The notes: generated by a model not told the origin, from the sequence alone. A stretch of 64,000 nt of DNA from Cognatishimia sp. MH4019 (GCF_020177595.1 NZ_JAHTBL010000001.1:62001-126000); one strand, 5' to 3'; positions 51,786 through 63,039 are shown, counted from the stretch's first letter. Numbers and translations: made by a program.

Positions 51786-53264
51786 ATGGGCAAGACCACA
51801 TCTTTGACCGAACTGGGGCTGACCGCACAAGCGGGCCGCGACGTGCGGGTCACCGGCCTGACCGTTGATAGCCGCGAGGTGAAGCCGGGTTTCTTGTTCG
51901 CAGCCTTGCCGGGGTCCAAGGTCCACGGGGCCGAGTTCATTCAGTATGCGTTGCGCATGGATGCCGGCGCGATCCTGACCGATGCCGAAGGGGCGCAGAT
52001 TGCGCGCGATGTGCTTGACGGATCAGAGGCCGCATTGGTGATCACCGAAGACCCGCGTCAGGCCCTGGCCGGGGCTGCCGCCCTGTGGTTTGGTCGCCAG
52101 CCAGCGCATATGATCGGCGTGACGGGGACCAACGGGAAGACCTCTGTCACCACCTTCACGCGCCAGATCTGGGTTGAGCTGGGCTACGCCGCCGCCAATC
52201 TTGGCACGACCGGCATCGAAGGCGCATACACCGCGCCGCTTGCCCACACCACGCCAGAGCCGGTGCTGCTGCATCGCCATCTGGCCGAGATGGCCGAGGC
52301 CGGCATCACCCATTGCGCGATGGAGGCGTCGTCCCACGGGCTTGATCAGCGCCGTCTGGACGGTGTGCAACTCATGGCGGCAGGCTTTACGAATTTCAGT
52401 CAGGACCATCTGGATTATCACGGCACGTTTGATGCCTATTTCGCGGCTAAGGCGGGGCTTTTCGCGCGCGTTCTGTCTCAGGACGGGATCGCGGTGATCA
52501 ACATCGACGATCCCAAAGGCGTCGAGATGGCCCGCATCGCCGAAGCCCGTGGCCAACGCTTGATCCGCGTGGGCCGCGCCCCCCGGGCCGAGCTGCGCCT
52601 CACCGGCCAGCGCTTTGACGCCACCGGGCAAGAGCTGCTCTTTGAATACGAGGGTGCGCCCAAATCCGTGCGCCTGAATCTGATCGGTGGCTTTCAGGCC
52701 GAAAACATCCTGCTGGCTTGCGGTCTTGTCATCGCCTGCGGTGCCGAACCCGCACGTGTTTTTGAGACGCTGCCGCATCTTGGCACGGTCCGGGGCCGGA
52801 TGCAGCTTGCCGCGACGCGCGACAATGGCGCGACGGTCTTTGTCGATTACGCCCATACGCCCGATGCGGTTGAGACGGCGCTCAAAGCGCTGCGCCCCCA
52901 TGTGATGGGCCGTCTCATTGCGATTGTTGGCGCGGGCGGCGACCGCGATGCGGGCAAACGCCCCCTGATGGGGCAAGCCGCCGCCAAGAACGCCGACCTT
53001 GTGATCGTGACCGACGACAACCCCCGCTCTGAGGACCCTGCCACGATCCGCGCTGCCGTGATGCAAGGCGCGCCGGATGCCACGAATGTCGGCGACCGGG
53101 CCGAGGCGATCCTGCGCGGCGTTGATGCTTTGGGCGCGGGCGACGCGTTGCTGATCTGTGGCAAAGGGCACGAAACCGGCCAGACTGTGGGCGATAACGT
53201 GTTCCCCTTTGATGACGTCGAACAAGCCAGCGTCGCGGTCGCCGCACTGGACGGCGCGCTATGA
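51786..53264 (+). CDS. murE: UDP-MurNAc-tripeptide synthetase MurE
   Basis: Adds the third residue to the peptidoglycan precursor. ATP loop GVTGTNGKTSVT, carbamylated-lysine region and DNPRSEDP are visible; DNPR is the motif for meso-diaminopimelate selection, so the wall is of the usual Gram-negative type. It has 492 residues from the ATG at 51786 (MGKTTSLTEL); a GTG at 51768 in frame is an alternative. It overlaps murF by 4 bases. Confidence 0.96.
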   Translation: MGKTTSLTELGLTAQAGRDVRVTGLTVDSREVKPGFLFAALPGSKVHGAEFIQYALRMDAGAILTDAEGAQIARDVLDGSEAALVITEDPRQALAGAAALWFGRQPAHMIGVTGTNGKTSVTTFTRQIWVELGYAAANLGTTGIEGAYTAPLAHTTPEPVLLHRHLAEMAEAGITHCAMEASSHGLDQRRLDGVQLMAAGFTNFSQDHLDYHGTFDAYFAAKAGLFARVLSQDGIAVINIDDPKGVEMARIAEARGQRLIRVGRAPRAELRLTGQRFDATGQELLFEYEGAPKSVRLNLIGGFQAENILLACGLVIACGAEPARVFETLPHLGTVRGRMQLAATRDNGATVFVDYAHTPDAVETALKALRPHVMGRLIAIVGAGGDRDAGKRPLMGQAAAKNADLVIVTDDNPRSEDPATIRAAVMQGAPDATNVGDRAEAILRGVDALGAGDALLICGKGHETGQTVGDNVFPFDDVEQASVAVAALDGAL

Positions 53265-54706
53265 CCGCGCTTTGGACCGCTGCCGAGGCCGCCGCTGCAA
53301 CCGGTGGAGAGGCGCGGGGAGACTGGTCTTGCACAGGCGTTTCCATCGACACGCGCACGCTTGAGCCGGGCGATCTTTTTGTTGCCCTGAAAGACGCGCG
53401 TGACGGTCATGATTTTGTCGCCCAAGCCTTGGACAAAGGGGCAGGGGCCGCGCTGGTCTCGCGTATCCCTGAAGGCGTGGCAGAGGACGCGCCGCTGTTG
53501 ATCGTTGAGGACGTGCTGACAGGCCTCGAAGCCTTGGGCCGCGCCGCACGTGCACGCACCAAGGCGCGCGTCGTGGGCGTCACTGGCTCTGTCGGCAAAA
53601 CCTCTACCAAGGAAATGCTGCGCGATGTGTTGCGCTGCCAAGGGCGCACTCATGCCTCTGTCGCCAGCTATAACAATCATTGGGGCGTTCCGCTGACGCT
53701 GGCCCGAATGCCTGCGGACACGGAATTTGCGGTGATCGAAATGGGCATGAGCAATCCCGGCGAGATCGCACCCCTCTCGCAGATGGCCCGCCCCCATGTT
53801 GCGATGGTCACCACCGTCGCTGCGGCGCATCTGGAAGCATTTGAGAGTATCGACGGCATTGCGGTCGAAAAAGCCTCCATCATGGCGGGTCTCTTGCCAA
53901 ATGGGGTGGTTGTGCTGAATGCCGATGTCCCGACCCGCCCGACGCTTGAACATGAAGCCGCCAAATACGGCTTCCCGCCGGTCTGGTTCGGCCAATCCTC
54001 GAACCAGTTCACGCTAAAAAGCGTAACACTTCAGGGTGACCGCACCATCGTCCAAGCAAGCTGTCATGGCCAGCCGGTCCTCTTCAAGCTCTCTACCGCA
54101 GGTCGCCATTTCGCGATGAACGGGCTTGGTGTGCTCGCCGTGGTCGAAGCGCTGGGCGCAGATATCGCCGTTGCCGCGTTGGACCTTGCCCTTTGGGTGC
54201 CGCCCGCCGGTCGTGGCGCGCGCCTGATGCTGCAACTGGACCCGGTTGAGGCCGACGCCACGGTCGAACTGATCGACGACGCTTATAACGCCAACCCGAC
54301 GTCGATGTTTGCCGCCCTCGAAGTGCTGGCCGCAGCACAGGTCGTCGACAATGTCGGGCGCGTCTCAAAGGGGCGCCGTATCGCCGTGCTGGGCGACATG
54401 CTGGAACTGGGCGCAGAAGAGGCGCAAATGCACGCTGCCATGGCCGCCGATCCCAGCCTTGAGGCGGTCAGCAAGGTCCACTGCGTCGGCCCACGCATGC
54501 GCGCCATGTATGACGCGCTGCCTGATTTCAAACGGGGCCGCTGGGTGGAAACGGCAGATGAACTGGCCGTCGACGCGCATCGCCTTGTCGACCCCGGAGA
54601 CGTTATTCTCGTAAAAGGCTCGCTTGGCTCCCGCGTGGGGCGCGTTGTTGACGCACTCAAGAAATTGGGGCATCCGGTGGAGCAACCACAAGACCGAGGG
54701 GCCTGA
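53261..54706 (+). CDS. murF: UDP-MurNAc-tripeptide--D-Ala-D-Ala ligase MurF
   Basis: Adds D-Ala-D-Ala to the tripeptide precursor using ATP. It has 481 residues with the substrate-binding N-domain ([20 protein letters not shown]), the ATP loop [14 protein letters not shown], a central [11 protein letters not shown] and the C-domain [12 protein letters not shown] followed by VLGDMLELG. All are family hallmarks. It is 4 bases ahead of mraY. Confidence 0.97.
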   Translation: MTALWTAAEAAAATGGEARGDWSCTGVSIDTRTLEPGDLFVALKDARDGHDFVAQALDKGAGAALVSRIPEGVAEDAPLLIVEDVLTGLEALGRAARARTKARVVGVTGSVGKTSTKEMLRDVLRCQGRTHASVASYNNHWGVPLTLARMPADTEFAVIEMGMSNPGEIAPLSQMARPHVAMVTTVAAAHLEAFESIDGIAVEKASIMAGLLPNGVVVLNADVPTRPTLEHEAAKYGFPPVWFGQSSNQFTLKSVTLQGDRTIVQASCHGQPVLFKLSTAGRHFAMNGLGVLAVVEALGADIAVAALDLALWVPPAGRGARLMLQLDPVEADATVELIDDAYNANPTSMFAALEVLAAAQVVDNVGRVSKGRRIAVLGDMLELGAEEAQMHAAMAADPSLEAVSKVHCVGPRMRAMYDALPDFKRGRWVETADELAVDAHRLVDPGDVILVKGSLGSRVGRVVDALKKLGHPVEQPQDRGA

Positions 54707-54710
54707 AGGC

Positions 54711-55793
54711 ATGTTATATTGGTTAACCGCGCTGTCGGACGGAGGCGATTTCTTCAACCTCTTCCGCTATATCTCCTTCCGCGCGGGCGGGGCGTTTCTG
54801 ACAGCGCTCGTCTTTGGCTTCATATTCGGTCGCCCGTTGATCAACGTGCTGCGCAAGAAGCAGGGCAAGGGCCAACCGATCCGCGATGACGGCCCCGAAG
54901 GCCATATCGCCAAGGCTGGCACGCCCACAATGGGCGGGCTCTTGATCGTCGGCGCGCTGCTGACCTCGACCCTGCTGTGGGCGCGGCTTGATAATCCTTT
55001 CGTGTGGCTTGTTTTGTTCGTGACAATGTCCTTCGCGGCCATCGGGTTTGCCGATGATTACGCCAAAGTGTCCAAGCAGAACACCGCTGGCGTGCCGGGC
55101 AAGGTCCGTCTTGGCTTGGGCTTTTTGATCGCCGCCATCGCAGGCTATTGGGCCGCGCAATACCACCCGGAAGAGTTGGTCAACCAGCTCGCTTTACCGT
55201 TCTTCAAAGATGTCTTGCTGAACCTTGGGCTGCTCTTCATCCCGTTCTCAATCATCGTGATCGTTGGGGCTGCAAACGCGGTCAATCTGACCGACGGCCT
55301 CGACGGTTTGGCGATCATGCCCGTGATGATTGCCGCGGGCACGCTTGGTGTGATCGCCTACGCCGTCGGTCGCGTCGACTTCACCGAATATCTTGACGTG
55401 CATTACGTCCCCGGCACCGGCGAGATCCTTGTCTTCTGCGCAGGTATTTTCGGCGGAGGGCTTGGCTTCTTATGGTATAACGCCCCCCCCGCCGCCGTCT
55501 TCATGGGCGACACTGGATCGCTGGCTTTGGGCGGCGCGCTGGGCGCAATCGCGGTGGCCACCAAGCACGAGATCGTGCTGGCTATTGTTGGTGGCCTCTT
55601 CGTGCTAGAAGCGCTGAGCGTCATCATTCAGGTGCTCTACTTCAAGCGCACGGGCAAGCGCGTGTTCCTGATGGCGCCAATCCACCACCACTACGAAAAG
55701 AAGGGCTGGGCCGAGCCGCAGATCGTGATCCGCTTCTGGATCATCTCGCTGATCCTCGCCATGATCGGTCTGGCCACCTTGAAAGTGCGCTAG
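54711..55793 (+). CDS. mraY: Phospho-MurNAc-pentapeptide transferase MraY
   Basis: Integral membrane enzyme that transfers phospho-MurNAc-pentapeptide to undecaprenyl phosphate, giving lipid I. It has 360 residues and about ten helices. The Asp-rich catalytic segments [15 protein letters not shown] and [13 protein letters not shown], plus [12 protein letters not shown] and the histidine region [12 protein letters not shown], are all present. The start at 54711 ([10 protein letters not shown]) is the standard family start. Confidence 0.97.
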   Translation: MLYWLTALSDGGDFFNLFRYISFRAGGAFLTALVFGFIFGRPLINVLRKKQGKGQPIRDDGPEGHIAKAGTPTMGGLLIVGALLTSTLLWARLDNPFVWLVLFVTMSFAAIGFADDYAKVSKQNTAGVPGKVRLGLGFLIAAIAGYWAAQYHPEELVNQLALPFFKDVLLNLGLLFIPFSIIVIVGAANAVNLTDGLDGLAIMPVMIAAGTLGVIAYAVGRVDFTEYLDVHYVPGTGEILVFCAGIFGGGLGFLWYNAPPAAVFMGDTGSLALGGALGAIAVATKHEIVLAIVGGLFVLEALSVIIQVLYFKRTGKRVFLMAPIHHHYEKKGWAEPQIVIRFWIISLILAMIGLATLKVR

Positions 55794-55794
55794 C

Positions 55795-56448
55795 ATGAAA
55801 ACCGCGCTCATCACTGGCGGCAATCGCGGTATCGGACGGGCGATCGCCGAAGGGCTCGCCTCTGATCACCGCGTGGTCATCGGAGTGCGCGACCCTGAAG
55901 CGGGGCAAACCGCAGCGCGCGAAATGGGATGCGAGGCTGTCCCCCTCGATCTGACCCAACCCGAGAGTTTCGAGCTGGCTTTGGCCGAGATTGGTGGCGT
56001 CGATGTCCTGGTCAACAACGCAGGCGTTTTGATCGACAGCAACCTGATCAACGATCCTGAGGGGTTTGAAACCTCGATGCAGGTCATGGTGCGCGCGCCA
56101 TACCATCTGATCCGGCTCTGCATGCCGCATATGGCGCAGCAAGGCTGGGGGCGGATCGTTAATCTATCGTCGGGCTGGGGCGCATTTGCCGAAGGTCTGG
56201 AAGGGCCGGGGGCGTATGGTCTGGCCAAAGCCGCGCTCAATGCGCTGACCCATGCGCTGCCACGCGATCTGCCCGAAGGTATCAAGGTGAATGCCATGTG
56301 TCCGGGTTGGGTGGCCACGCGCATGGGTGGCTCTTCAGCGCCGCTGACACCCGAACAAGGCGCGGACACCGCGCTCTGGTTGGCGCGTTTGCCCGATGAT
56401 GGGCCCACAGGTGGGTTCTTCCGCCGCCGCGCACCGATCCCGTGGTAG
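55795..56448 (+). CDS. Short-chain dehydrogenase/reductase inserted between mraY and murD
   Basis: A 217-residue SDR with the nucleotide loop [12 protein letters not shown], the NNAG motif ([11 protein letters not shown]) and the active-site pair in YGLAKAAL, with the serine in NLSSGWG. It is shorter than the classical 250 residues. Its substrate is unknown. Gaps of 1 base to mraY and 4 bases to murD show that it belongs to the operon, although it is not a usual dcw gene. Confidence 0.92.
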   Translation: MKTALITGGNRGIGRAIAEGLASDHRVVIGVRDPEAGQTAAREMGCEAVPLDLTQPESFELALAEIGGVDVLVNNAGVLIDSNLINDPEGFETSMQVMVRAPYHLIRLCMPHMAQQGWGRIVNLSSGWGAFAEGLEGPGAYGLAKAALNALTHALPRDLPEGIKVNAMCPGWVATRMGGSSAPLTPEQGADTALWLARLPDDGPTGGFFRRRAPIPW

Positions 56449-56452
56449 GCCC

Positions 56453-57850
56453 GTGATCCCCGTTCAAGGATATGACGGTCGCCGCGTTGCCGTCCTCGGG
56501 CTGGGCCGCTCTGGTCTGGCCGCCGCCCACGCCTTGCGCGCCGGCGGAGCCGAACCGCTTTTGTGGGATGACAGCGCGCCTGCCCGCGAGAAAGCCGAAG
56601 GGGAGGGCTTCACCCTCCATGATCTGCGCAAGCAAGGCGCGTTCGAGGATGTCGCGGCGCTGATCATCTCTCCCGGCATCCCGCATCTGTATCCGACCCC
56701 CAACAAGGTGATTGCTGCGGCCTATGAGGCAGGCGTTCCGGTCGACAATGATATCGGGCTCTTCTTCCGCTCTTTTGCGACCGAAGAATGGACCGGCTTT
56801 GACACCACGCCGCGTGTGATCGCCGTAACGGGCAGCAATGGTAAATCCACCACCTCGGCCTTGATCCATCACATCCTGTCCGAGGCGGGACGCCCGACCC
56901 AACTGGCTGGAAATATCGGGCGGGGCGTTCTGGATATCGAACCGGCCCATGATGGCGAAGTGATCGTGCTCGAGCTGTCCAGCTATCAAACCGAAATCGC
57001 CCGCGCGCTGACGCCTGATATTGCCGTCTTTACCAATCTGTCGCCCGATCATCTGGATCGTCACGCCGGGATGGGTGGCTATTTTGCAGCCAAGCGGCGG
57101 CTCTTTTCCGAAGGTGGCCCGGACCGCGCTGTGATCGGTGTGGATGAAGTCGAAGGGCGTTACATTGCGAACCAACTGGCCGAAGGACCCGGCGATGATC
57201 GGGTGATTGCGGTCTCGGTAGAGCGCAAACTGACCGGGCCTGGCTGGCAGGTCTTTGCGCGCAAAGGGTTCCTGTCGGAATACCGCAAGGGGCGGCAGAC
57301 CGGCGCGATTGATCTGCGTGGCATCGCTGGATTGCCGGGCGCGCATAACCACCAGAACGCCTGTTCCGCCTATGCCGCGTGCCGCGCGCTGGGCTTGGGG
57401 CCGAAGGTCATCGAGGCCGCATTTCACAGTTTCAAAGGCTTGCCGCATCGCTCCCAACAGGTCGCTGAGCGGGACGGCGTGCGTTTTGTCAACGACAGCA
57501 AAGCCACGAATGTGGACAGCGCGGTCAAGGCGCTTGCCGCGTTCGAAAACATCCGCTGGATTTGCGGCGGTCTGGAGAAAGAAGGCGGCTTGTCGGGGTT
57601 GAGCGAAGGCTTTGCCCAAGTGCGCAAGGCTTATGTGATCGGACGCGAGGCAGAAGCCTTTGCCCGTCAGCTTGACGGGATCGAGGCAGTTGTGTGCGAA
57701 ACGATGGAACGGGCTGTCGCCGAGGCCGCACAGGACGCAGAACGGGGCGACACAATATTGCTGGCTCCCGCTGCGGCGAGCTTTGATCAATATGACAGTT
57801 TCGAGACGCGAGGCGAGGATTTCATCCGTCTGGTCCGCGCACTGGACTAG
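56453..57850 (+). CDS. murD: UDP-MurNAc-L-alanine--D-glutamate ligase MurD
   Basis: Adds D-glutamate to UDP-MurNAc-L-Ala. It has 465 residues from the GTG at 56453 ([20 protein letters not shown]), the normal start in this order. The ATP loop is [14 protein letters not shown], followed by [16 protein letters not shown] and the C-domain [16 protein letters not shown]. It ends the left block of the cluster; a hairpin follows. Confidence 0.96.
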   Translation: MIPVQGYDGRRVAVLGLGRSGLAAAHALRAGGAEPLLWDDSAPAREKAEGEGFTLHDLRKQGAFEDVAALIISPGIPHLYPTPNKVIAAAYEAGVPVDNDIGLFFRSFATEEWTGFDTTPRVIAVTGSNGKSTTSALIHHILSEAGRPTQLAGNIGRGVLDIEPAHDGEVIVLELSSYQTEIARALTPDIAVFTNLSPDHLDRHAGMGGYFAAKRRLFSEGGPDRAVIGVDEVEGRYIANQLAEGPGDDRVIAVSVERKLTGPGWQVFARKGFLSEYRKGRQTGAIDLRGIAGLPGAHNHQNACSAYAACRALGLGPKVIEAAFHSFKGLPHRSQQVAERDGVRFVNDSKATNVDSAVKALAAFENIRWICGGLEKEGGLSGLSEGFAQVRKAYVIGREAEAFARQLDGIEAVVCETMERAVAEAAQDAERGDTILLAPAAASFDQYDSFETRGEDFIRLVRALD

Positions 57851-57870
57851 ACACAGGGAAAGCTTCTGAA

Positions 57871-57893
57871 AAAGAGTTTTGTAAAAACTCTTT
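57871..57893. terminator. Bidirectional hairpin after murD
   Basis: AAAGAGTTTT / AAAACTCTTT is a perfect 10-bp stem with a 3-base loop, and its own arms supply A- and T-runs. It lies between the convergent murD and flavoprotein genes. Confidence 0.6.
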
Positions 57894-57894
57894 A

Positions 57895-57925
57895 GCCTCC
57901 GGCGGGGATATTTTGAAAAAGCGAA
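57895..57925 (+). repeat. Dispersed 3'-end repeat, copy 2
   Basis: GCCTCCGGCGGGGATATTTT is identical to copy 1 (29634-29667, opposite strand), and the following GAAAAAGCGAA matches copy 3 near 36070. It lies between the 3' ends of murD and the flavoprotein gene. Confidence 0.6.
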
Positions 57926-57936
57926 ACGAGGCGCGC

Positions 57937-59130
57937 TTAGGCGGGGCGCTGTTGGATCGCCTGGCCTGCTGCCCAGCCTGATGACCAGGCCCATTGGAAG
58001 TTATAGCCGCCCAGCCAACCCGTCACGTCGACCACTTCGCCAATAAAGTAGAGGCCGGGGATGTCTTTCGCCTGCATCGTTTTTGATGACAGCGCGTCGG
58101 TGTTCACACCGCCCAGGGTAACCTCGGCTGTGCGGTAGCCTTCGGAGCCGTTGGGTTTCAGTGACCAGCCCGTGATCGTCGCGGCCAGATGATCCAGCGC
58201 GGTATCCGCCAGATCCGCGATATTGCCTGAGAGCCCCGAGATGCCAGCCAGATGTTGCGCCAACCGTGCGGGCAGCAGATCGCCCAGCACGGTGCTGACT
58301 TGGCGGCGGCCATTTTCCTGACGTTTGGCTTTGAGCGTGGTTTTGACGTCCATTTCCGGTGCGAGATTGACTGTTACCGCGTCACCTTCGCGCCAATAGC
58401 TTGAGATTTGCAGGATCGACGGACCAGAGAGCCCGCGATGGGTCATCAGCAGACCTTCCTCAAAGCTGGTCCCATTACAGCTGACCCGCGCCGGGGCAGA
58501 AAGCCCTGCGAGCGGTTTGAGATCAGCCATGATGTCTTCGCCAAAGGTCAGCGGCACAAGGGCAGGGCGCGTCTCGATCAAGGGTAGGCCGAACTGTCTG
58601 GCGATCTGGTAGCCAAATCCGGTCGCACCCATTTTCGGGATTGATTTGCCACCCGTCGCGATCACCACGTTTGCGCAGTTCAGCGTCTCGCGCGTGCCAT
58701 CCTGCTCAATTTCAACCGAAAACCCGCTTTCGGTCTTTGCGACCGACAGCACCGAGGTGCGCAGCCGCAGCTCAGCCCCGACCTTCTCCATCTCCGCCAG
58801 CAGAAGCGCGATGATGTCCTTGGCCGAGCTGTCACAAAAGAGCTGACCCAGCGTCTTTTCGTGATAGGCAATCCCGTGCTGCGCCACCAGATCAATGAAA
58901 TCCCATTGGGTATAGCGGCTCAGCGCGGATTTGCAGAAATGCGGGTTCTGGCTGAGGAAGTTCTCAGGGGCGGCATACATATTCGTGAAATTGCAGCGTC
59001 CCCCGCCCGAGATGCGGATCTTTTCGCCGGGCGCTTTGGCATGATCAATCACCAGAACGCCCGGACCTGCATGGGCTGCACACATCATGCCTGCGGCTCC
59101 TGCGCCCAATATGATCGTCTGATATGCCAT
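57937..59130 (-). CDS. BaiN/HI0933-family flavoprotein, opposite strand within the dcw cluster
   Basis: A 397-residue FAD-dependent oxidoreductase of the HI0933 (BaiN/RdsA-like) family. The FAD loop is IILGAGAAGMMCAAHAG at residues 6-22, with the family blocks KIRISGGGRCNFTN, VVIATGGKSIPKMGATGFGYQIA (over two fields) and a C-terminal FIGEVVDVTGWLGGYNFQWAW near the end. The reaction is unknown. The start at 59130 is the family start. It splits the division cluster between murD and ftsW. Confidence 0.92.
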   Translation of the reverse strand: MAYQTIILGAGAAGMMCAAHAGPGVLVIDHAKAPGEKIRISGGGRCNFTNMYAAPENFLSQNPHFCKSALSRYTQWDFIDLVAQHGIAYHEKTLGQLFCDSSAKDIIALLLAEMEKVGAELRLRTSVLSVAKTESGFSVEIEQDGTRETLNCANVVIATGGKSIPKMGATGFGYQIARQFGLPLIETRPALVPLTFGEDIMADLKPLAGLSAPARVSCNGTSFEEGLLMTHRGLSGPSILQISSYWREGDAVTVNLAPEMDVKTTLKAKRQENGRRQVSTVLGDLLPARLAQHLAGISGLSGNIADLADTALDHLAATITGWSLKPNGSEGYRTAEVTLGGVNTDALSSKTMQAKDIPGLYFIGEVVDVTGWLGGYNFQWAWSSGWAAGQAIQQRPA

Positions 59131-59272
59131 GACCGCCTTTTGAGGATCGCGCGCGAAGGCGTCAATCCGCAAACGCGGCGCAGTTTTCCTAGCCAAATCG
59201 GAGCTGCCTTGATAAACTCACTTCCAGACCCCGCAAAGGGGCGTGATTGAGGCAAGTTGGCGGTATTTATCC

Positions 59273-60439
59273 ATGACTGAGATGGTCTATGGCTCTCTCC
59301 CATCGCGGGACGGCGAGCCCATTCTTCCCAAATGGTGGCGCACAATTGATCGTTGGACATTGTCCGCGATCCTGGGGCTGTTTTGCATCGGTTTGATGCT
59401 GGGCTTTGCAGCCTCCCCGCCGCTGGCGGCCAAGAACGGGTTTGAGCCGTTTCACTATGTGATCCGGCAGACGGTGTTTGGCGGCATGGCGCTGGTGGTG
59501 CTGTTGCTGACGTCGATGATGTCGCCGGCGGTGGTGCGCCGATTGGCCGTTCTGGGCTTTATCGTTGCCTTTGCCGCATTGGCCTTTTTGCCGGTCTTCG
59601 GAACGGATTTCGGAAAAGGCGCTGTGCGCTGGTATTCGCTGGGATTTGCGTCGATCCAACCCTCTGAATTCCTGAAACCCGGTTTCGTCGTGATGGCCGC
59701 ATGGATGCTGGCCGCAAGCCAGGAAATCAACGGCCCACCGGGTAAGACCTTGTCGTTCGCGCTGACGATTATCATCGTGTTCCTTCTGGCGATGCAGCCT
59801 GACTTTGGCCAGGCTTGCCTGATCCTGTTCGCGTGGGGTGTGATGTATTTCGTTGCGGGCGCGCCGATGGTTTTGTTGCTGGGTATGGCGGGAATGGTGC
59901 TGTTCGCAGGCACCATCGCCTATTCCAATTCCGAACACTTCGCGCGCCGCATTGACGGTTTCCTGTCGCCGGATGTCGATCCGACGACGCAGCTTGGCTA
60001 CGCCACCAACGCGATCCGCGAAGGTGGTTTCTTTGGCGTGGGCGTGGGGGAGGGCCAGGTGAAGTGGTCCCTTCCTGACGCGCATACCGACTTCATCATC
60101 GCCGTCGCCGCCGAGGAATACGGCATGATCCTGGTCGGCATCATCATCGCGCTTTATGCCACGGTGGTCGTGCGCTCGCTGATGCGCCTGATGAAAGAGC
60201 GGGACCCGTTCATCCGCCTTGCAGGCACTGGCCTTGTTTGTGTCTTTGGCATTCAGGCGATGATTAACATGGGCGTCGCCGTGCGCCTTCTGCCCGCCAA
60301 GGGCATGACCCTGCCCTTTGTCAGCTACGGCGGGTCTTCGCTTATCGCAGGGGGGATCGCGGTTGGCATGTTGCTGGCCTTTACGCGTAAAAGACCCCAA
60401 GGCGAAATCGGAGATATTCTCCTCAGACGAGGCAGGTAA
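59273..60439 (+). CDS. ftsW: Septal peptidoglycan polymerase FtsW
   Basis: SEDS-family glycosyltransferase that polymerises lipid II at the septum together with FtsI. It has 388 residues from the ATG at 59273, with about ten helices. The SEDS blocks [31 protein letters not shown] and [18 protein letters not shown] are complete. A soluble N-terminal stretch of about 35 residues precedes the first helix. A promoter must lie in the preceding 142-base gap or arise from read-through, because the flavoprotein gene is on the other strand. Confidence 0.95.
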   Translation: MTEMVYGSLPSRDGEPILPKWWRTIDRWTLSAILGLFCIGLMLGFAASPPLAAKNGFEPFHYVIRQTVFGGMALVVLLLTSMMSPAVVRRLAVLGFIVAFAALAFLPVFGTDFGKGAVRWYSLGFASIQPSEFLKPGFVVMAAWMLAASQEINGPPGKTLSFALTIIIVFLLAMQPDFGQACLILFAWGVMYFVAGAPMVLLLGMAGMVLFAGTIAYSNSEHFARRIDGFLSPDVDPTTQLGYATNAIREGGFFGVGVGEGQVKWSLPDAHTDFIIAVAAEEYGMILVGIIIALYATVVVRSLMRLMKERDPFIRLAGTGLVCVFGIQAMINMGVAVRLLPAKGMTLPFVSYGGSSLIAGGIAVGMLLAFTRKRPQGEIGDILLRRGR

Positions 60440-60441
60440 AC

Positions 60442-61533
60442 ATGAGCAACGCACCGCTTTTGGTGATCGCCGCAGGAGGCACGGGCGGGCATATGTTCCC
60501 CGCTCAGGCCCTGGCCGAGGCGATGCTGCGCAAGGGCTGGCGCGTCAAGCTCAGCACCGATGCGCGCGGCGCGCGCTATACGGGCGGCTTTCCCCATGTG
60601 GTCGAGATTGAACAGCTTGCCAGCGCCACCTTCGCGCGTGGCGGGCTGCTGGCCAAGGCACTGGTGCCTTTCCGAATTGCGAGCGGTGTGATCGGAGCAA
60701 CGCTCAGGATGATGCGTGACAAGCCTGCCGTCGTCGTTGGTTTTGGCGGTTATCCAGCCATCCCTGCCATGGGCGCCGCCACGCTGCTGCGCCTGCCGCG
60801 CATGATCCATGAACAAAACGGCGTGCTGGGCCGCGTGAACCAGCTTTTCGCCAAGCGCGTGGACCGCGTCGCATGTGGCACTTGGCCGACCGAACTGCCG
60901 GACGGGATCGAAGGCGTTCCCGTCGGCAACCCTGTGCGCGCCGCCGTGATGGAGCGTGCTGGGGCCGCCTACATTCCCCCCGGCGATTACCCGATGTCGA
61001 TCCTGGTGATGGGTGGCTCTCAAGGGGCCACGATCCTGTCGGATGTCGTGCCGCCCGCGATTGCTGCCCTTCCCATGGAGATGCTGAAAAACATCCGCGT
61101 CAGTCATCAGGCCCGTGACAGCGACCATGAGCGTGTCGTCGAGTTCTACGCCCAGAACGGTATCACCGCCGAGGTCGCGCCGTTTTTCACCGACATCCCC
61201 ACGCGCATGTCCGAAGCCCAGCTTGTTATCAGTCGGGCAGGGGCCTCGTCGGTCGCCGATATCAGCGTGATTGGCCGTCCGTCGATCCTGATCCCGCTCG
61301 CTGCCGCCATCCGGGACGAGCAAACCGCAAACGCGCGCGGATTGGTCGATGCCAATGCCGCGATCCTCATTCCAGAGAGCGCGCTGACCGTCCACAGTTT
61401 GGCCCAACAGATCGAAGCGGTCTTGTCGGACGAACATGCCGCCTTGCAAATGGCGCTTGCGGCGTTAGGAACGGGCCGCCCGGACGCGACCGACCGACTC
61501 GTCGCCATGGTCGAGGATTTACAGAGCGCCTAA
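60442..61533 (+). CDS. murG: Lipid II synthase MurG
   Basis: Transfers GlcNAc from UDP-GlcNAc to lipid I. It has 363 residues with the N-terminal G-loop [34 protein letters not shown], the [13 protein letters not shown] segment, VMGGSQGA and [12 protein letters not shown]. It follows ftsW by 2 bases. Confidence 0.97.
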   Translation: MSNAPLLVIAAGGTGGHMFPAQALAEAMLRKGWRVKLSTDARGARYTGGFPHVVEIEQLASATFARGGLLAKALVPFRIASGVIGATLRMMRDKPAVVVGFGGYPAIPAMGAATLLRLPRMIHEQNGVLGRVNQLFAKRVDRVACGTWPTELPDGIEGVPVGNPVRAAVMERAGAAYIPPGDYPMSILVMGGSQGATILSDVVPPAIAALPMEMLKNIRVSHQARDSDHERVVEFYAQNGITAEVAPFFTDIPTRMSEAQLVISRAGASSVADISVIGRPSILIPLAAAIRDEQTANARGLVDANAAILIPESALTVHSLAQQIEAVLSDEHAALQMALAALGTGRPDATDRLVAMVEDLQSA

Positions 61534-61557
61534 GCGCCGAAAACAAGGAGCAGCACG

Positions 61558-62973
61558 ATGGACGGAGACCCCAGAATGAACGCAGCGACGAAACTTCCCG
61601 GCGACGTGGGGCCGATCCATTTCGTGGGCATCGGCGGCATCGGCATGTCGGGCATCGCCGAAGTGTTGCTGAACCACGGCTATACGGTGCAGGGGTCTGA
61701 CCTGAAGGCGTCCAAGATCACCGACCGCTTGAAAAAGCTGGGGGCTGTGGTGTTCGAAGGACAACGCGCCGAGAACCTTGAAGGGGCTGAGGTGGTGGTG
61801 ATTTCATCGGCCATCAAACCCGGCAATCCTGAGCTGGACGAGGCCCGCCGCCTTGGCCTGCCCGTCGTGCGCCGTGCCGAAATGCTGGCCGAATTGATGC
61901 GCCTGAAATCCAACATCGCCATCGCGGGCACTCACGGCAAGACGACCACCACCACGATGATGGCCGAGCTTCTGGTCGCCGGTGATCTGGACCCCACCGT
62001 CGTCAATGGCGGTATCATCCACGCTTATGGCTCCAACGCGCGGATGGGGCAGGGCGAATGGATGGTCGTGGAAGCCGACGAATCCGACGGCACCTTTAAC
62101 CGCCTGCCTGCGACCATCGCCATCGTTACCAATATCGACCCCGAGCATATGGAGCATTGGGGTGATTTCGACACCCTGCGTCAGGGGTTCCTCGATTTCG
62201 TCTCCAACATCCCGTTCTACGGTCTGGCCGTCTGCTGCACCGACCATGCCGAGGTGCAATCGCTGGTCGGCAAGATCACCGACCGTCGCGTCGTGACCTA
62301 TGGCTTCAACGCCCAAGCCGATGTGCGCGCGATGAACCTGACCTATAAAGGCGGTGTGGCGCATTTCGACATCGCCCTGCAGGCCGAGGATATCGTGATC
62401 GAAGATTGCAGCCTCCCTATGCCCGGTGATCACAACGTGTCCAACGCGTTGGCCGCCGTCGCCGTCGCCCGCCATCTGGGCATGAAAGCCGAGGAAATTC
62501 GCGCAGCCTTGGCCTCGTTCGGAGGCGTCAACCGCCGCTTCACCAAGGTCGGCGATGTGAACGGTGTCACCATCATCGACGATTACGGCCACCACCCCGT
62601 GGAAATCACCGCAGTCCTCAAAGCCGCCCGCCAAGCCACCGAAGGCCGCGTCATCGCGGTGCACCAACCCCACCGCTACTCGCGCCTGCACGATCTCTTC
62701 GAAGACTTCTGCGCCTGTTTCAACGATGCCGATGTGGTGGCCATTGCCGAGGTTTTCTCGGCTGGCGAAGACCCCATCGAAGGCGCCTCCCGCGATGATC
62801 TGGTCGCAGGCCTGATCCGCCACGGCCACCGCCACGCCCGCGCGATTGTCTCTGAGGATGATCTGGAGCGCCTCGTGCGCGAACAGGCCCGCCCGGGGGA
62901 CATGGTCGTCTGCCTTGGCGCGGGCACAATCAGCACATGGGCCAACGGCCTGCCGGAGCGTCTGTCCAAGTGA
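61558..62973 (+). CDS. murC: UDP-MurNAc--L-alanine ligase MurC
   Basis: First peptide-adding ligase of the pathway. The N-domain has [19 protein letters not shown], the ATP loop is [13 protein letters not shown], then EADESDGTF and the C-terminal [10 protein letters not shown] and [11 protein letters not shown]. It has 471 residues from the ATG at 61558 (AAGGAG 7 bases upstream); homologues often start at the ATG at 61576. AT-rich repeats follow its stop. Confidence 0.96.
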   Translation: MDGDPRMNAATKLPGDVGPIHFVGIGGIGMSGIAEVLLNHGYTVQGSDLKASKITDRLKKLGAVVFEGQRAENLEGAEVVVISSAIKPGNPELDEARRLGLPVVRRAEMLAELMRLKSNIAIAGTHGKTTTTTMMAELLVAGDLDPTVVNGGIIHAYGSNARMGQGEWMVVEADESDGTFNRLPATIAIVTNIDPEHMEHWGDFDTLRQGFLDFVSNIPFYGLAVCCTDHAEVQSLVGKITDRRVVTYGFNAQADVRAMNLTYKGGVAHFDIALQAEDIVIEDCSLPMPGDHNVSNALAAVAVARHLGMKAEEIRAALASFGGVNRRFTKVGDVNGVTIIDDYGHHPVEITAVLKAARQATEGRVIAVHQPHRYSRLHDLFEDFCACFNDADVVAIAEVFSAGEDPIEGASRDDLVAGLIRHGHRHARAIVSEDDLERLVREQARPGDMVVCLGAGTISTWANGLPERLSK

Positions 62974-62974
62974 A

Positions 62975-63016
62975 GAATTTTCAGAAAATTCTGCCTAGAA
63001 AATTCTGAATTTTCTG
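62975..63016. repeat. Nested AT-rich inverted/direct repeats after murC
   Basis: The 9-mer AGAAAATTC occurs twice and its complement GAATTTTC(T) twice within 42 bases. This allows alternative hairpins between murC and the first DUF2484 gene. The composition differs sharply from the flanks. Confidence 0.6.
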
Positions 63017-63039
63017 ACCCCGACATGTAAGGCGCGCCC

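Noticed and set aside
49971-51926. A 651-codon open frame on the minus strand
   Set aside because: Opposite ftsI, which has all penicillin-binding motifs; the translation has no recognisable domain.
56282-57994. A 570-codon open frame on the minus strand
   Set aside because: Antisense of murD, with low-complexity translation.
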